DNA of 64,000 nucleotides. It comes from an uncultured Lachnospiraceae bacterium. Its GTDB lineage: Bacteria; Bacillota; Clostridia; Lachnospirales; Lachnospiraceae. Positions 34,668 to 42,512 of this stretch are shown one piece after another (positions within the stretch are counted from its first letter, which is position 1; each line of letters starts with the position of its first letter). A program made the position numbers and the translations under genes. Where the stretch lies: positions 124,001-188,000 of the forward strand of contig CANQPM010000005.1 of NCBI GenBank assembly GCA_947625775.1, in the 5' to 3' direction. Under the pieces are notes generated by a model. It searched no databases. It was given only the letters and a program-made list of their open reading frames with translations, and was not told where the DNA came from.

Positions 34668-35507
34668 ATGGTTAAGCTAAACAGCGTAAAAAAGAATTAC
34701 AAGGATTTTCAGCTTGATTGCTCAATGGAGATAAAAAAGGGACAAATCACAGGGCTTGTCGGCAGAAACGGCGCGGGAAAGAGCACGACCTTTAAAGCGA
34801 TGCTTGGGCTGATAAAGGCTGATGAGGGCAGCATAGAGATATTCGGCAAAAGTCCCGACAGGCTTACCGCCAAGGACAGGCAGAAAATAGGTGTCGTCAT
34901 GTCAGATACAGGCTTTAGGGGGGCGCTCACGATAAACGATTTAGCCGCGATTTTGAAGGGCTTTTACAGCGATTTTTCAGGCGACAATTTCAAGGAAATG
35001 TGCAGGCGGTTTGAGCTGCCGCTCAACAAGAAGCTTGTGAAGTTTTCGACAGGCATGAACCGCAAGCTCCATATACTGGCGGCAATCTCGCACAACGCGC
35101 AGCTTCTCATACTTGACGAGCCGACTGCAGGGCTTGATGCCATAGTGCGCGACGAGATTTTGGGCATGCTGCGCGGATATATGGAAAACGGCGAGCGAAG
35201 CATAGTGATAAGCTCACATATTTCAAGCGATTTGGAGCGCCTCTGCGACGATTTGTATATGATTGAAAAGGGGAAAATAGTCCTGCACGAGGATATGGAC
35301 ATAATTCTTGAAGAGTACGGGCTTTTGAAGCTTACGCCCGAGCAGTATGGCAAAATCGACAAAAAATACATTATCAAGAGCAAACAGGAGAGCTTTGGTT
35401 ATGAGTGCCTGACGAACAAGACGCGGTTTTACAGGGAAAATTATTCCGATGTAGTTATTGAGCGCGGAAATATCGACGAGGTAATCATAAATTTAGCAAA
35501 GGCGTAA
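34668..35507 (+). CDS. ABC transporter ATP-binding protein
   Basis: A 279-residue ATPase: Walker A VGRNGAGKST (32-40), signature degenerate as FSTGMNRKL, Walker B LLILDEPTAGLD and switch His in ISSHISSDL. The pattern (STGM instead of SGGQ) and the long C-terminal extension match YtrB-type and related exporters paired with small ABC-2 permeases. AAGGAAAGGA precedes the ATG. It works with the permease at 35683 and is controlled by the GntR protein. Confidence 0.88.
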   Translation: MVKLNSVKKNYKDFQLDCSMEIKKGQITGLVGRNGAGKSTTFKAMLGLIKADEGSIEIFGKSPDRLTAKDRQKIGVVMSDTGFRGALTINDLAAILKGFYSDFSGDNFKEMCRRFELPLNKKLVKFSTGMNRKLHILAAISHNAQLLILDEPTAGLDAIVRDEILGMLRGYMENGERSIVISSHISSDLERLCDDLYMIEKGKIVLHEDMDIILEEYGLLKLTPEQYGKIDKKYIIKSKQESFGYECLTNKTRFYRENYSDVVIERGNIDEVIINLAKA

Positions 35508-35606
35508 TCCCAGACAATTATTATGACAATTCGCAGGGAGGCACAGGTAACTATAAATTCGGCAAAGACGTAATACCGAGTTTATGATTTGCAGGAATAT
35601 CCTGCA

Positions 35607-35637
35607 GGGCTTGCGCCAGTGCTGTCCGCGCAAGCCC
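35607..35637 (+). promoter_or_regulatory. Intercistronic hairpin between ABC ATPase and permease genes
   Basis: GGGCTTGCGC (35607-35616) and GCGCAAGCCC (35628-35637) form a perfect 10-bp stem with an 11-nt loop and no T-run, so it may protect the upstream message or set the ratio of the two proteins. Confidence 0.6.
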
Positions 35638-35682
35638 GAAGCTGCATGCGGCTTTGAAAAACAGCACAGAAATGAGGTAAAG

Positions 35683-36333
35683 ATGAAAGGTTTATTTATA
35701 CATGACATTAAGACGCTGAAAAGCATGAGGTGCTATTTGGCTATTATAGCGATTGTTTCAATAGTGATAACTGTAACTAACGGCTTTGCGTTTTCAGTAC
35801 CGTATATGACTGTATTTTCGGCATTCGCCGCGATAAGCCTGTTTGATAATGACAAAACAATGGAATATATGTTTACGCTTCCAGTCAGCAGGAGCATTTA
35901 TGCAAAGGAAAAATATATATTTTCAATAATATTTATGTTTATATGCTCATCTGTACTGTGCGCGATAGGAGTTATAGTCTGCCTTGTGACGCAAGGCGCA
36001 ATGCCAAATCTGGATCAGGTTTTGTCAATTGAGGAAGTTGCCCTTTTAGGCGGATATACGGTTATAATTTACGTGATACCTATTATCTGCAAATGGGGAA
36101 ATGAAAACGGTCGCGTAATAGCAAGCCTGCTGGCAATGGCTGGCTTTTTCGCAATAGTATCGGTTATAAACAGCTTAGGTGAGGAAGGCATAAAATGGTC
36201 ACTTGATTTTATCACAGGCATCACCAACATGCCCACAGGCGCGCTAGCATTAATTGGAGCGCTTATAATCGCGCTGCTTGGTCTGTTTTCCTATGGCATT
36301 TCATCAAGAATAATAAAAAATAAGGAATTTTAA
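35683..36333 (+). CDS. ABC-2 type permease (ABC2_membrane_5-like)
   Basis: A 216-residue integral membrane protein with six helices, start MKGLFIHDIKTLKSM, and the motif DKTMEYMFTLPVSRSIYAKEKY between helices 2 and 3, which is typical of this permease family. ATG 35683 has GAGGT upstream; a much earlier in-frame ATG at 35584 lies within the intercistronic hairpin region and is rejected. It forms an exporter with the ATPase 175 nt upstream. Confidence 0.85.
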   Translation: MKGLFIHDIKTLKSMRCYLAIIAIVSIVITVTNGFAFSVPYMTVFSAFAAISLFDNDKTMEYMFTLPVSRSIYAKEKYIFSIIFMFICSSVLCAIGVIVCLVTQGAMPNLDQVLSIEEVALLGGYTVIIYVIPIICKWGNENGRVIASLLAMAGFFAIVSVINSLGEEGIKWSLDFITGITNMPTGALALIGALIIALLGLFSYGISSRIIKNKEF

Positions 36334-36441
36334 TGTATGCTTGCGCTATTTATTTATATTTTTATGGAATTTAGCAGTAAACTATGGTAACATAAAACCA
36401 GAAAGAAAACATTAGTATGTAAAATGAAAGGACGTGATATT

Positions 36442-36687
36442 GTGACAGTACAGCAGCAGGTATGCAATCGCATTATTAATATGTCAGACGAAGGCGCGAT
36501 TTTCATTAATCAAGTGATAAACAATATGAATCCTGTTTTTTTTACAAATAAGGCCGCCAGTGCGGCGGACAATAATATTGATGTTTCTAAAAGGATAGGG
36601 GCGGGGAAGGGAATATTGACTGATTCCGAAGATTTTGACAAGTGGAATGATGAAATTGCAGATTTGTTTGAGGGTGTCGCAAAATGA
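36442..36687 (+). CDS. Putative antitoxin of a PIN toxin module
   Basis: An 81-residue protein, mostly acidic near the C-terminus (DSEDFDKWNDEIADLFEG), like type II antitoxins that bind toxin through a C-terminal acidic tail. The GTG start at 36442 is preferred because AAAGGA lies 9 nt upstream; an ATG at 36424 has no good site. Its stop overlaps the toxin start by 4 nt (ATGA), the usual arrangement. It probably also represses the pair by binding its promoter. Confidence 0.7.
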   Translation: MTVQQQVCNRIINMSDEGAIFINQVINNMNPVFFTNKAASAADNNIDVSKRIGAGKGILTDSEDFDKWNDEIADLFEGVAK

Positions 36688-37091
36688 ATTATCTGGCAGA
36701 TACGCATATTTTGATTTGGGCATTATTGGACAGCCCTAAACTACCCGAAAAGGCAAGAACAATCCTGCTTGATAGGGATAACAATATTTATTACAGCTTT
36801 GCAAACGTCTGGGAAATCGCAATAAAACATTCACTCCACAAGGCGGATATTCCATTTTCGGCGCAATGCTTTGGCGGATTATGTGAAACGGCAGGATATT
36901 TGCCACTGAAAATGAGCTTTCAGCATGCTTATATGGTAGAAACCTTAAAATATTCGGATAATGCGCCCAGAGAGCATCGCGATCCGTTTGACAGGCTGCT
37001 TTTAGCTCAGGCAAAATCAGAAAATATGCTTTTCCTTACTCATGATGAATTGATTCCTTTTTATAATGAGCCTTGCATTGTATCAGTGTGA
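36684..37091 (+). CDS. PIN-domain toxin (VapC-like ribonuclease)
   Basis: A 135-residue PIN protein. Acidic active-site residues appear in LADTHILIWAL (first Asp), VWEIAIK (Glu), HRDPFDRLLLAQA (Asp) and LTHDE. The first motif, DTHILIW, is typical of the HigB/VapC-like PIN proteins acting on RNA. It is translationally coupled to the upstream antitoxin. Family knowledge: such toxins cleave tRNA or rRNA and stop growth. Confidence 0.87.
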   Translation: MNYLADTHILIWALLDSPKLPEKARTILLDRDNNIYYSFANVWEIAIKHSLHKADIPFSAQCFGGLCETAGYLPLKMSFQHAYMVETLKYSDNAPREHRDPFDRLLLAQAKSENMLFLTHDELIPFYNEPCIVSV

Positions 37092-37120
37092 AATAGAAGA
37101 ATAAAAAGACTTACCAAGAG

Positions 37121-37147
37121 AGGGCAGCCGCAAAAAAAGGCTGCCCT
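37121..37147 (+). terminator. Terminator after the toxin gene
   Basis: AGGGCAGCC and GGCTGCCCTT form a GC-rich stem around GCAAAAAAA, followed by TTAATTT. It lies between convergent genes. Confidence 0.65.
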
Positions 37148-37161
37148 TAATTTACCTATGC

Positions 37162-37857
37162 TTACAACGCTTCGACAAGCCCCTTATAATATTCATACTT
37201 GCTCACCCTAAGACATTCGCCGTTTGTAAGCTTCACATAAAATCTGCCAAAATCCTCAATATACTGTGTATTCACAAGATAAGACTTGTGTATTCTAAGG
37301 AATCTGCAGCTTTTATTCTGCACAAGCCGTTCGACATCATCAAGCTTTTTATAAAAGGCATCCGTGCCCTCCTCCGAGACAATATGTGTGCGCCGCGCGT
37401 CTGAGGCAAAATACTTTATCTCCCCGACAGGGAGCTTTACATATGACGGCCTTCTATAATATTCAAAAACTTCCTCATCATTCATGACAGCCTCATACGC
37501 AAGCCCCGCGTAAAACCAGAGCTGTTTGCGGCTTTTATTCGGCACAAGGTATAACGGCTCGAGCAAAGAATCATTGTCAGACAGCGCGTATCCGCTGGAG
37601 GCAGTCACGACTGACACCATATTTTTGTGGTGTTTTTTGATTGCAAGAGCAGCCCTGCGCGTACGTCCGCCTTCATCTTCGGGATTATAAAAAAGCATAT
37701 CGGGAGGCGTATTATTTGCAAGCTTTAGCAGCTCGTCTGCATTGCGGCAGCAGTAAGTTGCCACGGAAAGACCGCGCCGCTCAAAAAATTTGTTTATTTC
37801 ACCTTCAATATAAAATAATTCCGTATCAATCTTAAAACAGAAAGCGATGTTAAGCAT
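37162..37857 (-). CDS. LytTR-family response regulator
   Basis: A 231-residue regulator: an N-terminal receiver-like domain that lacks the canonical acidic pocket (MLFYNPEDEGG where the phospho-Asp normally sits is weakly conserved) and a C-terminal LytTR DNA-binding domain (about 130-231: KYFASDARRTHIV, RFLRIHKSYLVNTQYI, LRVSKYEYYKGL). ATG 37857 is used because GGAGG lies 10 nt upstream on the minus strand. No histidine kinase is nearby. It is transcribed against the rest of the inserted segment. Confidence 0.8.
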   Translation of the reverse strand: MLNIAFCFKIDTELFYIEGEINKFFERRGLSVATYCCRNADELLKLANNTPPDMLFYNPEDEGGRTRRAALAIKKHHKNMVSVVTASSGYALSDNDSLLEPLYLVPNKSRKQLWFYAGLAYEAVMNDEEVFEYYRRPSYVKLPVGEIKYFASDARRTHIVSEEGTDAFYKKLDDVERLVQNKSCRFLRIHKSYLVNTQYIEDFGRFYVKLTNGECLRVSKYEYYKGLVEAL

Positions 37858-37901
37858 TTTAGAAATCCTCCATTCCTGATGCGCCAATAGACTTGAATTG
37901 C

Positions 37902-37928
37902 TATGACAGCATATGACAAAATATGACA
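37902..37928. repeat. Three TATGACA iterons upstream of the LytTR gene
   Basis: TATGACA occurs at 37902, 37912 and 37922, exactly 10 bp apart, about one helical turn, 45-71 bp before the LytTR start. This is a good candidate operator. Confidence 0.6.
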
Positions 37929-38124
37929 AAAACGCAATACAGAAAGTATATCATTGGAGAACGGAATTATATATAGGAAAATAGTACCAAATAGATGCCT
38001 GTTTACGTACAACTCAAAATCATAAAGAAAAACGCGGCAGAATATATATTAGATAAGCATTAATTAGGAAACGCAAACCAAGGCGTTTATATTCATTTAG
38101 CTTCAAACGTCTTGGCGCGGCACA

Positions 38125-38658
38125 GTGCAGATTATGTCAAAAATTTCAAATATGCTTATTCCCGCGCTGATATTTTATATAGTCGCAATGGGGATTTCAC
38201 AGAAAAAGGACATATACCAGAGCTTTACAAAGGGCGCAAAGGAGGGCATGAAGACCGTAATAGGAATTGTGCCGACGCTTATCGGTCTGATGATAGCCGT
38301 GGGAGTGCTGAGAGCGTCGGGCTTTTTGGATTTTTTCTGCGGAATAGTCGGAAGACTCCTTGGCGGGGTTATAGCGGACTTCCCCAAGGAGCTTATCTCG
38401 CTTTTTACAGTGAAGCTCTTTTCCGCCTCGGCGGCGACGGGGCTTGCGCTTGACATATACAAGCAGTACGGCACGGACTCGTTTGCGGGGCTTGCGACGT
38501 CGCTTGCGCTAGCGAGCACGGAGACGGTATTTTACACAATGTCCGTGTATTTTATGGCGGCAAAGGTGTCAAAAACGCGGTGGACGCTTGCGGGCGCGCT
38601 TTTGTCAACGCTTGCGGGAATAGTGGCAAGCGTCGTGATTGCGATGTTTATCTGCTGA
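38125..38658 (+). CDS. spmB: Spore maturation protein B
   Basis: A 177-residue Gate-family membrane protein whose N-terminus (MQIMSKISNMLIP) aligns without gaps to Bacillus SpmB (MEILNIISLWLIP), which fixes the start at GTG 38125. KEGMKTVIGIVPTLIGLMIAV, SASAATGLALD and STETVFYTMSVYF are SpmB motifs. No Shine-Dalgarno sequence is visible upstream, unlike in almost every gene of this window, probably because the original spmA-spmB junction was disrupted by the inserted 6.7 kb. Confidence 0.92.
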   Translation: MQIMSKISNMLIPALIFYIVAMGISQKKDIYQSFTKGAKEGMKTVIGIVPTLIGLMIAVGVLRASGFLDFFCGIVGRLLGGVIADFPKELISLFTVKLFSASAATGLALDIYKQYGTDSFAGLATSLALASTETVFYTMSVYFMAAKVSKTRWTLAGALLSTLAGIVASVVIAMFIC

Positions 38659-38863
38659 GCTGTGCCTTTTCGCGCAAAAGCCCCTCGTCGGCGTTTTCGA
38701 GCGCAGTGCCAAGCGCAGTGTCAAAATCAAAGCTTGTAAAACTTGACAGACTTGTGCCTATGCTGGCGGAAATGCCATAAGGCTTTTTAGCAGCAATATT
38801 TACTTTATCGACGTAATTCAGAACGCTTTTCTTTTGTGTCGGCTGTTGGTTTTTGATACGCAC
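38648..38863 (-). pseudogene. C-terminal remnant of a GGDEF domain protein
   Basis: On the minus strand a 71-codon frame ends with KPYGISASIGTSLSS and ALENADEGLLREKAQ, which match the last third of diguanylate cyclase (GGDEF) domains (y-x-s-x-SiG ... AD-x-x-Y-x-EK). The GGDEF active site itself and everything upstream are missing, and no ribosome binding site is seen. It overlaps the 3' end of spmB by 11 nt. It is most simply a degraded gene. The next 258 nt (38864-39121) contain nothing that I recognise. Confidence 0.6.
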
Positions 38864-39121
38864 AGTGCGGAGATTTTATAATTTTTGTATATAGCAGCCC
38901 TGCGTTTTTCAAGTATATGCAGTTTCGTTATGGATATGATGAATAATAAAAATCATACGTATTAGTATATTGCTAAAATTATATTGTGTACAATGATAAG
39001 GCACAATGATAAAAACGAAATAGTTCTTTACAATGCACTAAATGGAAATTATAATAAAATTGGATAGCCAATATGCATGATAATGAAGCAACAATAAACA
39101 AAATACCATAAGGGGAACAGA

Positions 39122-40117
39122 ATGGCAAAGGAGAAATCAAAGGCAGAAAAGAAACAAAAGCTACAGTGGCATCCCGCGTTTGCGGCAGCCCTTGAAATGG
39201 AACTTTTAGAGAATAAGGACGACTTGGAATTTGAGAGGGAGCATAACCTTAACAGAAAGCCCCTGCTGATAGACTGTCTGGTAATAAAAAAGAAAAAGAA
39301 TGTAGTCATCAAAAATGAGATAGGAAAACTATTTAGGAAGTACAACATAATCGAATACAAATCAGCGAGAGATTCCCTGTCCATAGATGATGTGGCAAAG
39401 ACGCAGGGATATGCCCATTTGTATAAGGCATACGGCGAGAGCACTAATGCGGTAAAGTTTGATGAAGTGTCAGTCACGCTGATACGCGAATCAAAGCCCG
39501 TTGGATTATTCAAGTATCTTGAAGAAAACAGCTATATAGTATCAAATCCCTACAAGGGGATATATTACATAGAAAGCGGGTTAAAGTTTCCGACACAGAT
39601 AATCGTAGGAAAAGAACTTACCCACGAAAACCATGAATGGTTTAACCTGTTGTCGGATAAGGTGACAAAGCAGGAAATGGCAAGAGCCATCAAATATTCT
39701 AGAAATGCAAGGAGTAAGAACGAGCGGGAACTGATAGACGCTATATTTGAAGTGAGCGCATTGGCAAATAAGAATATAGTGGAAGAATTAAAGATGGGAG
39801 ATGAGGATATGTGTCAGGCATTGATGGAGATAATGAAACCAGAGATTGAAGAAGTTGTAAATACAGCAGTATTGCTGGAGCGCAAGGAAACGACAGAACG
39901 CGTCGAAAGAGAAACAACAGAACGCGTCGAAAAAGAAACAGCAGAACGCGTCGAAAAGGAAACGGCAGAACGCGTCGAAAAGGAAACCACTGAACGAGCG
40001 ACTAAAGTAGCAGTTGAAATGCTTCGCAGTCTGCATCTGGGAAATGATGAAATTAAGGAGGCGCTGCAAAAAAATTACAATCTTTCAGAGGAAGAAGCAC
40101 TTTTTTATCTGAAGTAG
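39122..40117 (+). CDS. PD-(D/E)XK nuclease-like protein with repeat tail
   Basis: A 331-residue protein. The N-domain has the pattern of restriction-like nucleases: KPLLIDCLVIKK (Asp) and YNIIEYKSARDSL (Glu-x-Lys), then DDVAKTQGYAHLYK. It resembles the transposase-like Rpn/PD-(D/E)XK proteins that are multicopy in Clostridia. After a helical region come five 8-residue repeats (ETTERVEK type) and a helical end HLGNDEIKEALQKNYNLSEEEALF. AAGGGGAA precedes the ATG. It may be a mobile or DNA-handling protein; function is unproven. Confidence 0.65.
   Translation: MAKEKSKAEKKQKLQWHPAFAAALEMELLENKDDLEFEREHNLNRKPLLIDCLVIKKKKNVVIKNEIGKLFRKYNIIEYKSARDSLSIDDVAKTQGYAHLYKAYGESTNAVKFDEVSVTLIRESKPVGLFKYLEENSYIVSNPYKGIYYIESGLKFPTQIIVGKELTHENHEWFNLLSDKVTKQEMARAIKYSRNARSKNERELIDAIFEVSALANKNIVEELKMGDEDMCQALMEIMKPEIEEVVNTAVLLERKETTERVERETTERVEKETAERVEKETAERVEKETTERATKVAVEMLRSLHLGNDEIKEALQKNYNLSEEEALFYLK
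39887..40006 (+). repeat. Five in-frame 24-nt repeats in the PD-(D/E)XK gene
   Basis: Units at 39887, 39911, 39935, 39959 and 39983 each encode ET(T/A)ER(V/A)(E/T)(R/K). The middle copies differ at only one to three bases, so they are recent duplications or are kept alike by slippage. Confidence 0.85.
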
Positions 40118-40246
40118 ACTTTAAATATATATATGTACCGTAATCGATACATAGTGAAAGCGGAAGGCATATATAAGGTTCTAGAATAGTATTCTGGGAT
40201 AAACATTTTTAATTAAACAAAATAATAAAATAAACAATAAGTAAAC

Positions 40247-40288
40247 AAAAAGAAGTTAGACGGTTGATTCCCTAACTTCTTTTTATTA
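40247..40288 (+). terminator. Terminator after the PD-(D/E)XK gene
   Basis: AAAAGAAGTTAG and CTAACTTCTTTT form a 12-bp stem around a 12-nt loop. From here to 40506 the sequence is AT-rich; TTGACA at 40415 has only a TATTAT 22 bp downstream, so no firm promoter is called. Confidence 0.85.
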
Positions 40289-40506
40289 TGAAATTAAGCT
40301 TTTGAGATAATTAAAATGAAATCTCTAAAATCAAATTTTAATTCAAGACAAAAAAGGCGCATACAAAAAGCAGCCCAGTAAAAACAAAAAACAAAAATAC
40401 AAAAAGCAATTCGCTTGACAAATCCTGATAAAAAGAATAGCTTATTATATAAGGGACTATGGCAGACAATTGTCTAAAAAACTGCATAGTAAAGGGAGAA
40501 TGCGCA

Positions 40507-41256
40507 ATGGAGAGAATTCTTATTGTGGAGGAGGATTTCGCGCTTGCCGAAAAGCTTTGCGGCGCTTTTTCCGACGAGGAGACGGCGGCAGTGACCTGCG
40601 GGAGCATAGAGGCGGCGCTTACGCTGGCGGCGCAGCTTGATTTCCGCGTAGTGATACTTGATGAAATTTTGCCTGACGGGAACAGCATAGATTTCATAGA
40701 GGACATAAAAAGCTATTACACTGAAAAAAATGACATAAGCGTCATATTGCTTGTGCCGAACGAATACATAGAGGACATAGTCACGGCGTATATGCATGGC
40801 GCCGACGACTGCGTTTCAAAGCCTTTCAGCACGGCGGCGCTTAAAGCCCGCGTGGCGACGCAGCTAAAAAAACGCAAATATATGTACAATTTTGAGGCAA
40901 GCAGGCGCTTTGACGCGATAGGCTCAGCTTCCGAAAAGGGCATACGCGGCGAGCATATGGTGGCTATCGGCAAGTATATGTTTGATTTTGACAGACAGGA
41001 GTTTCTGTGCTTTGGCGAGAGTGTCCCGTTGAGCGGCACAGAACAGGGACTTCTGAAAATTCTGGTTGAAAACAAGGGCGTGGTTTTAAAGCGCGCGGCG
41101 CTGATGGAGCGCATGAAATCAGAGACAGGCAGGGATATTGGCGAGCCTGAGCTTGTCGACACTGTCATAACCCTGCGTGACAAGCTTGACGCGGGCGATT
41201 ATATAAAGACAGTCTACGGCATGGGCTATATGTGGGCAAACCACGTGATGGCATGA
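40507..41256 (+). CDS. Orphan OmpR-type response regulator
   Basis: A 249-residue regulator: receiver domain with acidic pocket (EED at 8-10), phospho-Asp52 (VVILDEILPDG) and Lys105 (CVSKPF), and a C-terminal winged helix (about 150-249: LSGTEQGLLKILVENKGVVLKR, VDTVITLRDKLDAG, YIKTVYGMGYMW). ATG 40507 is preferred over ATG 40459 since GGGAG lies 8 nt upstream and the receiver begins there. No histidine kinase gene is adjacent; the next gene encodes a wall hydrolase, which it may control (inference). Confidence 0.85.
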   Translation: MERILIVEEDFALAEKLCGAFSDEETAAVTCGSIEAALTLAAQLDFRVVILDEILPDGNSIDFIEDIKSYYTEKNDISVILLVPNEYIEDIVTAYMHGADDCVSKPFSTAALKARVATQLKKRKYMYNFEASRRFDAIGSASEKGIRGEHMVAIGKYMFDFDRQEFLCFGESVPLSGTEQGLLKILVENKGVVLKRAALMERMKSETGRDIGEPELVDTVITLRDKLDAGDYIKTVYGMGYMWANHVMA

Positions 41257-41327
41257 CAAAAGCAGACTGACACGAGAGAGGCGGTTATCGCATATTCGAA
41301 CCGCATTTAGGAGGCATAAGAATTGAT

Positions 41328-42509
41328 ATGAAATACAGTAAGCTTGATATAGCATGCGCAGGAGTAATAGTGGCGGGCGCTGTCTGCGTGTTAATAGGCT
41401 CGCCTGAGCCAAAACAGCAGAGCGCCGTTGCCGCTGCCAAAGAGATTGCAATCGGAAATGCTGAAATTTTACATACGCAGTACCAGCAGCAGCTTGCGGC
41501 TGCCATAGAGGAATTTGCAGATAATGATGAAGCCGCGGTGGCAGCAGCGGAGGAGGACAAAAGCGAATACGCCGATTTTGCGATAGCTGACGTGACGAAC
41601 TATGTGAATGTGCGCAGCGGGCCGAATACGGACAGCGAGATAGTGGGCAAAATTTATGACGGCGCAGTTGCCCATATTTTAGCCTCGGCGGGCGCGGAGA
41701 ACGACTGGCTCCAGATTGTGTCGGGCAATGTGGAGGGCTATATAAAATCGGAGTTTTTCATATACGGAGATGCGGCGGCTGAGGTAATCGACGATTATGT
41801 GACGCGCTATGCAGTAGTAAAGGCGGACAGGCTGAACGTCAGGGAAAATCCGAATATAGAATCAAAGAGAATAGGCTACATAGACAATGGCGAGAGCGTC
41901 AGGCTTATAGAAGACCAGGGCGAATGGCTAAAGGTGCAGTACGCCGACGATAAGCAGGGATACGTGGCTGCCGAGTATGTGACGATAGAAGAACAGTTTG
42001 TGTATGCAAAGACGCTTGAGGAGGAGGCAAAGGAGATTGCCGAGCGCGAGGCTTTGCTTGCAAGGGCCGCCGTCTCCGAGAAGGAGGCCGCAGAGAACGT
42101 CACAATAACGACAACGCCCCCTAATGTCACATATTCTACAAATGCGGAGCTTAGAAGTAATATTGTGGATTACGCGATGCAGTATCTTGGAAACCGATAC
42201 GTGCATGGAGGACAAAGCCTTGCAGGCGGTACGGACTGTTCAGGCTTTACAAGCCTTATTTATAAGGAATTTGGATATTCGCTTTCGCGGACTCCTGCGG
42301 GACAGCTTTCCTCTGCGGGGCGCAGCGTTGACTACAGTCAGGCTCAGCCAGGCGACATAATATGCTACGGTTCAAACGGCACATGCACGCATGTCGCGCT
42401 TTACATAGGAAACGGGCAGATTATCCATTCAGCCAACTCGCGCGCGGGAGTAATTATAGGCAAGGCGGATTATAACACAATTCTCGGGGTGAAAAATGTG
42501 ATAGATTAG
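41328..42509 (+). CDS. Secreted peptidoglycan hydrolase: two SH3b domains plus NlpC/P60
   Basis: A 393-residue exported protein. A signal anchor (about 5-25) is followed by two SH3 wall-binding domains (about 85-150: YVNVRSGPNTDSEIVGKI; about 165-230: RLNVRENPNIESKRIGYI), a coiled-coil linker rich in Glu and Ala, and an NlpC/P60 domain (about 280-393). Catalytic Cys304 is in TDCSGFTSLIY and His355 in CTHVALYIG. It should cut gamma-glutamyl-diaminopimelate type bonds in wall peptides. GGAGG lies 13 nt upstream of the ATG. Confidence 0.9.
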   Translation: MKYSKLDIACAGVIVAGAVCVLIGSPEPKQQSAVAAAKEIAIGNAEILHTQYQQQLAAAIEEFADNDEAAVAAAEEDKSEYADFAIADVTNYVNVRSGPNTDSEIVGKIYDGAVAHILASAGAENDWLQIVSGNVEGYIKSEFFIYGDAAAEVIDDYVTRYAVVKADRLNVRENPNIESKRIGYIDNGESVRLIEDQGEWLKVQYADDKQGYVAAEYVTIEEQFVYAKTLEEEAKEIAEREALLARAAVSEKEAAENVTITTTPPNVTYSTNAELRSNIVDYAMQYLGNRYVHGGQSLAGGTDCSGFTSLIYKEFGYSLSRTPAGQLSSAGRSVDYSQAQPGDIICYGSNGTCTHVALYIGNGQIIHSANSRAGVIIGKADYNTILGVKNVID

Positions 42510-42512
42510 CGG

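Noticed and set aside
40415-40448. TTGACA with TATTAT 22 bp downstream before the orphan regulator, considered as a second Spo0A-type promoter
   Set aside because: The possible 0A box (TGTCAAG) misses the consensus at one position and the -10 box is weak; reported only as a possibility in the terminator entry.
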